Below are positions 1 through 7,207 of a DNA stretch of 17,190 nt, piece after piece. Below the pieces are notes generated by a model that saw only the letters and a program-made list of their open reading frames with translations, made no database searches and was not told the origin of the DNA. Every line of letters starts with the position of its first letter. Position 1 is the stretch's first letter. Made by a program: the position numbers and the translations under genes. The stretch spans positions 1 through 17,190 of the forward strand of contig JALREG010000188.1 of the NCBI GenBank assembly GCA_023253905.1, in the 5' to 3' direction. The DNA is from Burkholderiaceae bacterium. GTDB taxonomy: Bacteria > Pseudomonadota > Gammaproteobacteria > Burkholderiales > Burkholderiaceae.

Positions 1-3000
1 GGTTGCCCGCTGGCAGGGATGCCGTCGGCATCGGCCAACTGGCTGAGAGCCACCAAGGACCGGCCCTGAATCGGAAGCCCGGCAATCTTGACACTGCCGG
101 TCGGTGCCGCGTTGGTGGTTGGCGCGGGTTCCGATAGCACATCGATAAGGGTCACGGCTGTCGTGGGTTTGGAAACTTCACGCGAACCATTATCGACGAC
201 CTGGACCGCTTTCAATTTCGTCATCAGGTCGGCGCCGACACTGGCGACGCGGCCGAATACCGCATAGCCGTTGCCGTCGCTCGCATAGGCTGCATCGCGA
301 AACAGGTTGTCAGCCAGGTTGATGAAGAACTCGCTCGTGGCGCTGTCGGCCACGGAGGTGCGAGCCATGGCAAGCGTGCCCGTCAGGTTGCTCAGACCGG
401 TTGTACTGGTGCGTTCAAGGGGAATCGGTGAAAACGTTGAAGCGCGGCGTACGAAGTTGGTGCCCTCCAGATCGTATCCACCGCCCTGCGCCATGAAGGT
501 GGAAATGATCCGGTGAAACTCGGTTCCGTCGTAGAAATTCGTATTGGCATAGCGCAGAAAATTGGTGACCGTTACCGGTGCGCGGTCGGCCTCCAGTTCG
601 ACCACCACATCGCCCAGCGAGGTCTTGATGAGCACCCGCGGTAGCGCACTGTAATAGGGGGCGGCAATGGCCAGCGGTGCAAGCACGGCGCTGCCAGGCG
701 CGCTGGTCATGGTCTCTGCGGTTCCGCCCAGATCGGTGTAGGCGGCGCTTACCGTGATCCGGCTGCCGACATCGGCGGGCGACAGGCGGTAGGTGGTGCC
801 GGTTGCGCCGACGATCGCCGCGCCATTTGAACGCCATTGATAAGTCATGGCGCCTGCCGCGCCCGCAGCGGGAATGCCATCGGGGTCGGTGAGTGTCTGG
901 CTGACGGTGAGCAGCTCACCCGCTCGCGGCGTGCCCGTGATGTTGAGCGTGCCGGAGGGTCGTGTGTTTGCGCGCGCGAGGAGAAGCTCAACGGCGTAGT
1001 CTGCGGTGTCGGTTGATGACGCGTTACCAAGCTCCAGCAGATAGCTGCCCGGCATGGGCGCCCCGTTGAGAAGTGGCATGCCGACGCTGGTGCGTGCCAG
1101 CGTGCCGCCCGCAACGATCTGCGCATCAGTGGCGGCGAGCGACTTGAGCGAGAAGCTGAGCCCGCCCTCCGGCGCATTGCCAGCCAGGTCAATCAGCCGG
1201 GCACCGGTGAGGCGATGACCAGCTGGCACGGTGATTCGAAGCGCATCGGCATCAGCCGAGGCGAGCGATCCAGCCCACATTGCCCGGAGGCTCTGCGGTG
1301 GCAGCACCGGAGCGGCTTCCGCGCTACGCGCAAAGTCGGTTACCTCAGCGATCAATACGCCCGATATACCCAGCGCAGGCACCGCTCGCGTGGCATCGGA
1401 AAACTGCAGGCTCTCAATGGACCGCAGCCGGTCAAGCTCGAGCGTGATGCGGTTGACTGCGGCCAGCTCGGTACGATCGGCATTGGCGTAGAGCTGCCAC
1501 TGTGCCAGGTTGCCTTCAAGCGTCGCCCGGTCGGTGCCATCACCGCCCATGAGCATGTCAGAGCCACTGCCACCGGCAAGCACGTCGTTTCCGCCTGAGC
1601 CCATCAGGCTGTCACGCCCGAGGCCGCCCTCCAGCGTGTCGTCGCCCGTGCCGCCATCGACCGTATCGTCACTCGCGCCCGCTTGGATCCGGTTTGCGAA
1701 GGCATTTCCCATCAGGCGGTCGCCGTAGGGTGTTCCGACCAGATCTTCGATAGCGGTGCCGAAGTTCACCGTGATCTGCCCGGGTGCGGTGATGGTGCTG
1801 GCCCGCGCCGCCCCCACGAAACCCCAGTAACCGGGTTCGAGGCCAACATTCGCTGCGAGTCCGAGCCCGGAGAGATCGATGACATCGGTGCCGCCACCGT
1901 CCCAAATGAAATGAGCCGTGCCGGGCGACACGGTGTATCGGTCGGCGCCTGCGCGTATCCCCGGGTTGGGCCCATAGAGGTACTGGAGCGCTGCCACATC
2001 GAGCGGTCCCAGTCGGACCATACGATCGGTGCTGGCGACGTTGTAGGTCATGATCGTGAACGCAGACTGGTCTTCGGCTGCGCTCAAATACGGTGGTTCA
2101 GCCTGGTCGCCGGTTGCATCGGCGGCGCTGAAAGGATGTTTGAGGCCCAGGGCGTGACCGATCTCATGGGTGAGCGCATAGGCGCCAAAACTGCCGGTAG
2201 CGAGATCGGTTGCGCCGATGGTGGTGACATTGAGGAAGACGTCGCTGCCCAGCCACTCGCCTCGGGGATGGATCGCATAGCCCGCTGATTCGGTCTGGCT
2301 GTTGAGGGCGAACGCGATCAGGTCGTCGTGAGCGGCGCTGCTCGACGCCACAAAGCGCAGGCCCGTCGAGGCTGCAATCAGTTGAAGAGCAGCCTCAGCC
2401 TGAGCGGTCTGCGCGGCCGAAAAACCCTTGAACCCCGCGGTGTAGCGCGCATCCAGGTAATCGGGCGCTGTTTGCGGAAAGGCGTATGAATAGGTTTGAC
2501 CGTCCTCGAGCATCAGTGAAAAACGCTGACCCGCACCCTCATCAGCCACCAGCGCCGAAATCCAGTAAGGAAGCGGTGCAGCGCCCGCACCCAGGGTGAC
2601 CGTTTCGATATCGCTTGGCAGCTTGGTGGCTGATGACAGGGCTGTTGCACTGTCGGTGCCGCCCAGGTCCTGAATCGGGGTGTCGGCCCGCGCCACGATG
2701 TACTGATCGTTTCCCGCGCCGCCCGTGATTGCTGACCGGAACGCCGAGCCCGTGACGAAGCGGTTATTGCCGCCAAGATCGAGAATATCCACGTCTCCGG
2801 GGAGTGCCGACGTGTCAATGATCGTGTCGCCGTCAGCGCCCAGGATCAGGCTGGTGGTGGTGTCATCAAAGAGCGCGAATGACTCGAAAGTGGTGACCAC
2901 CCGGGGCGAGGGCAGCGCGGTGCCGCGAAGGAGCAGGTATTCGTCGGGAGCGACCGCCTCGCTTAAATTGAAGATGAGCGAGCGTCCGCTGACTTCGGGC

Positions 3001-3593
3001 GTACCTTGCAGGCTGATGGGCGAGAGCGCAGCGCCCTTCCCGCGCTGAGCGAGCACATTGCCATTCCAGGTGATGGCGTCGATGGGGGTATCGAAGACCA
3101 CCTCGAGCCGCTTTTCGCTCAGCGTGTAGCTCACCAGCTGGGCGGGCTTGTTGCGGCCGCTGTCGGCCTGCACGATCAGCGCGTAGGCACCCGTTGCGGG
3201 GGTGCCGGTTGAGCCGCTCACCTCCAGAAACCAGCGCCCGCTTGTCTGCGGGGTGAACTGGATGAGCGCGTCGGTGCCGATATAGCTGTCGTCATCAGCG
3301 GCCAGGGAGCGGCCCAAGGCGTCGAGCAGACGAAGCTTCGGGTTACCCAGCGCGGGGGGGCCCAGCGGGGCGATCAGCGTGTCGGCGACGAACTGGTAAG
3401 CGACGCCCGCCTCGAGTGTGACCGCGAACCAGTCGGCGTCGCCCACGGTTTCGATCTGGCCCACGGTTTTGCCACGCGCAGCCACGACACCGGTCGTGGC
3501 CGTGGTGGCTGCGAAGTCATCGGCGATGGGGGCAGCTCCGTCCGCGTCATACGGGTGGAGCAATGCGGTATCAAGCAAGGTGGCGGCAGACAT
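1..3593 (-). CDS. RTX serralysin-like metalloprotease fused to a cyclophilin domain (C-terminus off the window)
   Basis: The frame is open from ATG 3593 to the left edge (1197 residues, no stop). Order seen: pre-peptidase (PPC)-like beta domain about 25-142 with a DADWF motif; a beta-rich segment about 145-270; a metzincin protease domain with HEIGHALGLKH (zinc ligands H476, H480, H486, catalytic E477) and Met-turn MTYN at M515; RTX nonapeptides such as GGTGDDTLE about 638-686; a second PPC-like segment about 770-875; an Ig-like YQW repeat about 877-965; a cyclophilin about 983-1150 with FHRII and FMAQGGG; then the start of a second Ig-like repeat. There is no Sec signal, and RTX proteins of this family leave by type I secretion through a C-terminal signal, which is not visible here. 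Serralysins are extracellular calcium-dependent proteases; cyclophilins isomerise X-Pro bonds. The gene starts 53 bp after motB with only a weak ribosome site (GGAA). A TTG at 3620 is an alternative start. The domains are clear; the biological role is unknown. Confidence 0.9.
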   Translation of the reverse strand, partial: MSAATLLDTALLHPYDADGAAPIADDFAATTATTGVVAARGKTVGQIETVGDADWFAVTLEAGVAYQFVADTLIAPLGPPALGNPKLRLLDALGRSLAADDDSYIGTDALIQFTPQTSGRWFLEVSGSTGTPATGAYALIVQADSGRNKPAQLVSYTLSEKRLEVVFDTPIDAITWNGNVLAQRGKGAALSPISLQGTPEVSGRSLIFNLSEAVAPDEYLLLRGTALPSPRVVTTFESFALFDDTTTSLILGADGDTIIDTSALPGDVDILDLGGNNRFVTGSAFRSAITGGAGNDQYIVARADTPIQDLGGTDSATALSSATKLPSDIETVTLGAGAAPLPYWISALVADEGAGQRFSLMLEDGQTYSYAFPQTAPDYLDARYTAGFKGFSAAQTAQAEAALQLIAASTGLRFVASSSAAHDDLIAFALNSQTESAGYAIHPRGEWLGSDVFLNVTTIGATDLATGSFGAYALTHEIGHALGLKHPFSAADATGDQAEPPYLSAAEDQSAFTIMTYNVASTDRMVRLGPLDVAALQYLYGPNPGIRAGADRYTVSPGTAHFIWDGGGTDVIDLSGLGLAANVGLEPGYWGFVGAARASTITAPGQITVNFGTAIEDLVGTPYGDRLMGNAFANRIQAGASDDTVDGGTGDDTLEGGLGRDSLMGSGGNDVLAGGSGSDMLMGGDGTDRATLEGNLAQWQLYANADRTELAAVNRITLELDRLRSIESLQFSDATRAVPALGISGVLIAEVTDFARSAEAAPVLPPQSLRAMWAGSLASADADALRITVPAGHRLTGARLIDLAGNAPEGGLSFSLKSLAATDAQIVAGGTLARTSVGMPLLNGAPMPGSYLLELGNASSTDTADYAVELLLARANTRPSGTLNITGTPRAGELLTVSQTLTDPDGIPAAGAAGAMTYQWRSNGAAIVGATGTTYRLSPADVGSRITVSAAYTDLGGTAETMTSAPGSAVLAPLAIAAPYYSALPRVLIKTSLGDVVVELEADRAPVTVTNFLRYANTNFYDGTEFHRIISTFMAQGGGYDLEGTNFVRRASTFSPIPLERTSTTGLSNLTGTLAMARTSVADSATSEFFINLADNLFRDAAYASDGNGYAVFGRVASVGADLMTKLKAVQVVDNGSREVSKPTTAVTLIDVLSEPAPTTNAAPTGSVKIAGLPIQGRSLVALSQLADADGIPASGQ

Positions 3594-3608
3594 CTGCGGG
3601 GCGCGGTT

Positions 3609-3643
3609 CCGCGCGAGCAACTCGCCTCAGGGCGAGCGCGCGG
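3609..3643 (-). promoter_or_regulatory. Stem-loop between motB and the protease gene
   Basis: A nearly perfect nested inverted repeat fills the motB-protease gap. The outer arms CCGCGCG/CGCGCGG and inner arms CTCGCC/GGCGAG close on a 4-nt loop, with a 5-nt bulge on one side. No T-run follows, so it is not a classical intrinsic terminator. It could stabilise the motB 3' end, attenuate read-through, or mask the weak ribosome site of the protease mRNA. The structure is read from the sequence; the function is inferred. Confidence 0.55.
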
Positions 3644-3646
3644 CAG

Positions 3647-4624
3647 CTACTGATTGAGGACCGTGATACTAACTCGACGATTGCGCGGATCAGCGGGATT
3701 GGTTGGCACGAAGGGCACGGTATCGGCAACGCCCTCCAGCCGCTCGAACCGTTTCGTGGTGACGCCATTGGCCTCCATCAGCCGGCGGGTGGCGTCGGCG
3801 CGTTCGGTGGAGAGCGTCCAGTTGTTGCGGCCGGTGCCTGGCGCAAAGCCGATACTGTCGGTATGGCCCCGCACAGCGAGCTTGTTGGGCAGATCACGCA
3901 GCGACTTGGCGACCTCGGCGAGTAGCGCTGCTGCCCGCGGCTCGACATCGGAGGTGCCGAGCTTGAACATGGAGAAGTCGGCTTTGTCGATGATCTCGAT
4001 GCGCAACCCGTCTTTTTCGCGCGAGACCTGAACCTGATCCTGCAGCTGTTTCAGCTGCGGGCTCTCCGAGAGCTTTTCCTTGAGCTCCTCCTGGAGCTTT
4101 TCGAAATTGAGATCATCTTCCACGCGCTTCGGTCCGCGCGACGGGTCGTTGCTGGGCGCATCTTTCTGCGGCCCTTCCGCGTTTTGCTCTTCCTGCGAGG
4201 CACCTTGATCGGTGCTCGGGCCACCCTGCGCGCGCGGCGTGAGCCGCTCGAGCATCGCCGTCTGTTTGGCGGTGAATGGGAAGCCATCGGGATCGACGAT
4301 TGAGCGGCCACCAAGCAGACCATCGGATCCGGCCAGTTCACCGAACTTGATCTGGCTGTGGGATGCAGGCCGGAAATAATCCGCGATGCTCTTTCGCTGA
4401 CTGCTGTTGGTGGCGCCCAGCAGCCACATCAGCAAAAAGAACGCCATCATCGCAGTCATCATGTCGGCAAGCGCGATTTTCCAGGCCCCGCCGTGCGCAC
4501 CGCCGTGGCCTTCCTCGACGATGATCTTGCGGATGATCGGCCGTACAGGGGCCGCCGCGGCTGCCGCGTCTGCCGGCGGCGCGCCTTCAGCGGCGGGCGC
4601 GGCTGGTGCGTTGGCTTCGGCCAT
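3647..4624 (-). CDS. motB: Flagellar motor stator protein MotB
   Basis: MotB pairs with MotA in the inner membrane as the proton-driven stator and anchors it to peptidoglycan. The 325-residue product has an Ala/Pro-rich cytoplasmic N-terminus (about 1-47). One membrane helix follows, beginning ALADMMTAMMAFF; D54 matches the conserved proton-carrying Asp (D32 in E. coli). Residues about 90-190 form a charged linker. An OmpA/MotB peptidoglycan-binding domain covers about 206-325, with RGHTDS, NNWTLSTERA and NPADPRNRRVSI. The length is close to E. coli MotB (308). The start ATG has GGAG 7 nt upstream. It follows motA by 31 bp on the same strand, the usual motAB order. Confidence 0.97.
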   Translation of the reverse strand: MAEANAPAAPAAEGAPPADAAAAAAPVRPIIRKIIVEEGHGGAHGGAWKIALADMMTAMMAFFLLMWLLGATNSSQRKSIADYFRPASHSQIKFGELAGSDGLLGGRSIVDPDGFPFTAKQTAMLERLTPRAQGGPSTDQGASQEEQNAEGPQKDAPSNDPSRGPKRVEDDLNFEKLQEELKEKLSESPQLKQLQDQVQVSREKDGLRIEIIDKADFSMFKLGTSDVEPRAAALLAEVAKSLRDLPNKLAVRGHTDSIGFAPGTGRNNWTLSTERADATRRLMEANGVTTKRFERLEGVADTVPFVPTNPADPRNRRVSITVLNQ

Positions 4625-4655
4625 CAGAGGACTCCGCTCTCAGCCAGACCGATCA

Positions 4656-5519
4656 TCAACCGCCTCGCAGGCTATCGAAGACTTCGGAGAACGAGGGCTG
4701 GTTGTGATGACTGATGCAGGCGCGTGCGGCCTCGATCACCACCGGTTGGGGATGGCCTTTGAGGTTGGCGACCAGCATCTGGTGAATGACGTTGTAAACC
4801 TGTGACTCTTCGTCGACGATCTGACCCAGGCGCCCGGCAAACGGCTCGAACATGCCGTAGGACAGGAACACGCCCAGCATGGTGCCCACCAGCGCAGCAC
4901 CGATCAGCGCACCCAGGACCGCGGGCGGTTGGTCGATTGCGCCCATGGTTTTCACCACACCCAGCACGCAGGCCACGATACCCAGTGCAGGCATGGAGCC
5001 CGCCATGGTGGTTAGCGCGGCGGGCGCCCGCATGGCCTCGTGATGGTGCAGCTTGATGGAGGTCTTCATGATGTCGTCGACTGCGTCGGCATCAAGATTG
5101 CCCTGCGAGATGATGGCAAGCCGCAGTGGATCGCAGATCATCTGCACGATGGAGTGGTCTTTGGCGAGCTTGGGGAACTCGCCAAAAATCGGGCTGGAGT
5201 CGGGGTTTTCGACGTGGGCTTCGAGCGCCACGACCCCTTCCTTCTTCATGACCGCCAGGAGCTTACCGACCAACACAATGAGGTTGAGGTAGTCCTCCTG
5301 CTTCCACTTGGGCCCGGAGATGCACTTGCCGATGCCGCCCATGGCAGCCTTGAAAATATCGAAGCTGTTACCCACCAGCGAGGCGCCGATGGCAGCACCC
5401 GCGATGATGATGAACTCAAAAGGGGCCGCCTTGATGATGGGCGCCATCTTGCCGCCGGCAAGAACATAGCCCCCGAGTACTGCCCCGAACACAACCGCAA
5501 GACCGACAAAGAAGAACAT
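4656..5519 (-). CDS. motA: Flagellar motor stator protein MotA
   Basis: MotA is the multi-pass stator subunit whose cytoplasmic loop pushes on the rotor protein FliG. The 287-residue protein matches the family in length. It starts with a hydrophobic helix (FFFVGLAVVFGAVLGGYVLAG) and a second helix near 33-52. A large charged cytoplasmic loop (about 70-165) contains DPLRLAIISQGN. A paired helix region follows (about 168-220), with MPALGIVACVLGVVKTMG and the long GALIGAALVGTMLGVFLSYG stretch. The C-terminal tail is charged. GAGGG lies about 8 nt before the ATG. The gene follows a small membrane protein by 9 bp and precedes motB by 31 bp, so the three are probably co-transcribed from the sigma-28-like site at 5746-5772. 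Confidence 0.97.
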   Translation of the reverse strand: MFFFVGLAVVFGAVLGGYVLAGGKMAPIIKAAPFEFIIIAGAAIGASLVGNSFDIFKAAMGGIGKCISGPKWKQEDYLNLIVLVGKLLAVMKKEGVVALEAHVENPDSSPIFGEFPKLAKDHSIVQMICDPLRLAIISQGNLDADAVDDIMKTSIKLHHHEAMRAPAALTTMAGSMPALGIVACVLGVVKTMGAIDQPPAVLGALIGAALVGTMLGVFLSYGMFEPFAGRLGQIVDEESQVYNVIHQMLVANLKGHPQPVVIEAARACISHHNQPSFSEVFDSLRGG

Positions 5520-5528
5520 GGCAAGCCC

Positions 5529-5726
5529 TCAAGACTTAAACAGGCACCAAACCCCGATGCACCAGCCAAAGGCCAGCTGCAGTCCAAAATCGATCAGGTT
5601 GCCGACAATGGCGACAGGAATTCCGAGGTAGGCGATGCTCAGAGCCAGTCCCGCGAGGGTCAGCCTCGGCTTCGGGATATCGTGGCCCAGCACCACGTGC
5701 CGCCCTGTTTTTTCCGTCCTGGCCAA
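5529..5726 (-). CDS. Small membrane protein upstream of motA
   Basis: I do not recognise this family. The product is at most 65 residues: a short polar N-terminus (about 1-20), then an almost unbroken hydrophobic stretch (about 22-63) with one Asp at 46, consistent with a two-helix membrane hairpin, ending in LFKS. Codon usage resembles the neighbours, and the stop lies 9 bp before motA, with the motA ribosome site between them. The longest reading starts at TTG 5726. A GTG at 5696 (residue 11) has AGGG 6 nt upstream and leaves a more normal leader after the predicted transcription start near 5739, so the true protein may have 55 residues. A link to the flagellar stator is inferred from position only. 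Confidence 0.6.
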   Translation of the reverse strand: MARTEKTGRHVVLGHDIPKPRLTLAGLALSIAYLGIPVAIVGNLIDFGLQLAFGWCIGVWCLFKS

Positions 5727-5745
5727 ACTCAGCAGTGGTATGGGG

Positions 5746-5772
5746 TAATCGGCATGGGGCTCGGGATCTTGA
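5746..5772 (-). promoter_or_regulatory. Sigma-28 (FliA)-like promoter for the motAB operon
   Basis: On the minus strand, TCAAGATC (5772-5765) and GCCGATTA (5753-5746) are separated by exactly 11 nt. The flagellar sigma-28 consensus is TAAAGTTT-N11-GCCGATAA, so the -35 box matches 5 of 8 positions and the -10 box 7 of 8, with ideal spacing. It points at the small gene-motA-motB unit, which is normally a late flagellar (FliA-dependent) operon. Transcription would start near 5739. Confidence 0.65.
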
Positions 5773-5805
5773 CCGCGGGGCAGCCCCGGCGCGTGACGTT
5801 TCCTT

Positions 5806-5816
5806 ATTATATCGGC
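5806..5816 (-). promoter_or_regulatory. Possible second leftward promoter element (GCCGATAT overlapping TATAAT)
   Basis: On the minus strand a perfect sigma-70 -10 box TATAAT (5811-5806) overlaps GCCGATAT, a 7/8 match to the sigma-28 -10 box. No good -35 box of either type is present at the expected distance. It may be a basal or remnant promoter for the motAB unit, or chance. Confidence 0.3.
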
Positions 5817-6743
5817 ATGAATCTGATCTGGGACCCCGCCTCACCAAAAGTCTGGGACGCATTTCATCGCGAGCACCACGGCGCGCTCCAGCAGAGCTGG
5901 GGCTATGGCGCGGCGCTGGCTCGGCTGGGTGTGCGGGTACACCGGGCGCTGGTGGAGTTCGAGGGCCGCCCGGTGGGGCTCGCCCAGTTCATCTGCCGGC
6001 GGATCCCCGCCTACCTGTCGCTCTCATCCTGCACCCGCGGCCCAGTCTGGGCGCCTGAACTGGATGCTGAGGCTCGACGCGCACTTTACCGGAGGCTGCG
6101 CGCCGAGCTGCCTGCGCCAAGGCTTCGCGTCACGCTGTTTTCGCCCGATCGGACCGCTGCCGAGCTTGTCCCCGTCGAAGTCGCGGGTTTGCGACGGGTA
6201 ATGACTGGGTATTCCACGGTCATGCTCGACCTGACCCAGCCACCCGAGGCGCTGCGTGCGGCCTTCGACGGCAAATGGCGAAACCGGCTGGTGAAGGCCG
6301 AAACCGAAAAGAAGCTGCAGGTTCATGTCAATTCGAATGTCCCCAAATGCCGTGAACTTCTCGAGCGAGAGGGCAGGCAGCGCGAGTCCCGCAACTTCCA
6401 CGGGCTGCCCACCGACTTCGTGACCCACTGGATCGACGTGGCCGCATCGCCTGCTGCCGCGTTCGTGATCGCACGGGCCGATATCGAGGGCAAGACCGTC
6501 GCGGCCATGCTGTTTCTGCTGCACGGAAGCGTTGCGACCTACCATATCGGCTGGGCTGACGACACCGGCCGCGATTTGAACGCGCACAATCTGCTGCTGT
6601 GGCGTGCATCACTTCTTCTGCGTGAGCGGGGCGTCGCTGCCATCGATCTGGGGGGGGTCAACACGCATTCCCTTCCGGGCATCTCGCGATTCAAACTCGG
6701 AACCGGTGGTGCAGTCCGCACGCTCGCCGGCACCTACTGCTGA
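5817..6743 (+). CDS. FemAB/GNAT-like acyltransferase (Acetyltransf_6 type)
   Basis: The 308-residue product resembles single-polypeptide FemX/FemAB-like and BioF2-like proteins, which carry two tandem GNAT folds and transfer aminoacyl or acyl groups. Seen: LQQSWGYG at 24-31, an early family motif; KWRNRLVKAE at 153-162; YHIGWADD at 242-249 with AHNLLLWRA; and a C-terminal DLGGVN...GISRFKLGTGG at 277-298, the usual closing strand-loop. The substrate cannot be read from sequence; peptidoglycan or surface-polymer modification are possibilities. ATG 5817 fits the family N-terminus but lacks a clear ribosome site. In-frame GTG 5793 and ATG 5754 (GGGG 8 nt upstream) are alternatives. The next gene starts 14 bp after the stop, so the two are probably an operon. 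Confidence 0.75.
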   Translation: MNLIWDPASPKVWDAFHREHHGALQQSWGYGAALARLGVRVHRALVEFEGRPVGLAQFICRRIPAYLSLSSCTRGPVWAPELDAEARRALYRRLRAELPAPRLRVTLFSPDRTAAELVPVEVAGLRRVMTGYSTVMLDLTQPPEALRAAFDGKWRNRLVKAETEKKLQVHVNSNVPKCRELLEREGRQRESRNFHGLPTDFVTHWIDVAASPAAAFVIARADIEGKTVAAMLFLLHGSVATYHIGWADDTGRDLNAHNLLLWRASLLLRERGVAAIDLGGVNTHSLPGISRFKLGTGGAVRTLAGTYC

Positions 6744-6757
6744 CAGGAGTGACAGAA

Positions 6758-7207
6758 ATGGTCGCAGGGTTGCGTAGCCGGCCGACGGGTACCTGGGTGC
6801 TGACCGGGGCGCTGTTCTCGCTTTCGATGGTCGCGAGCGGCGCTCGGGCCCAGGCCGTGGCGCCGCCCTGGGAAAAGCTGGGCGATACGCCCGCGCTCAC
6901 GCTCTACATGGACCGCACGACCTTGCAGCGGGAAGGCGCCATCCGGCGAGTGCTCGAGATGCAGGACCTCAAGGTGCCCGACCCCGATGGCGTGATGTCG
7001 CGCCGCTACACCAATGAATACGATTGCGACAACCAGATGCACCGGATCGGTCGCATGACCAGCTGGGCCGGACCGCAGCTCACCGGCCGCAAGGTCTTCG
7101 ATATTTCCGAGTGGGGCTACTGGCGAAAAATTCCGCCCAACGGACTGTTTACGCTTGGCTTCAAGCTGCTTTGCCCGCCGCGGGCGGGCGAATCGCTGAG
7201 TCCTTGA
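6758..7207 (+). CDS. Exported surface-adhesin E-like protein
   Basis: The 149-residue protein begins with a signal peptide: two Arg near the N-terminus, a hydrophobic core WVLTGALFSLSMVA, and a cleavage site near ARAQA at about 29-33. The mature part has WEKLG, LTLYMDRTTLQ, RVLEMQDLK, the SRRYTNEYDC block and WGYWRKIPPNG, the pattern of small proteins grouped as surface-adhesin protein E (Adhesin_E). Its role in most bacteria is not known; a periplasmic or surface location is likely. ATG 6758 is chosen because AGGAG ends 8 nt before it; a GTG at 6749 overlaps that ribosome site. The last 47 bp overlap the opposite-strand gene ending at 7161. Confidence 0.7.
   Translation: MVAGLRSRPTGTWVLTGALFSLSMVASGARAQAVAPPWEKLGDTPALTLYMDRTTLQREGAIRRVLEMQDLKVPDPDGVMSRRYTNEYDCDNQMHRIGRMTSWAGPQLTGRKVFDISEWGYWRKIPPNGLFTLGFKLLCPPRAGESLSP

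Noticed and set aside
1683..2288. A 201-codon plus-strand frame within the protease gene
   Set aside because: It is antisense to the metzincin and RTX coding region, whose motifs are unmistakable. The plus-strand peptide has no recognisable features.
5040..5816. N-terminal extension of the acyltransferase frame by up to 259 codons
   Set aside because: It lies antisense to motA and the small membrane gene and shows no family similarity. The family N-terminus begins near 5817.
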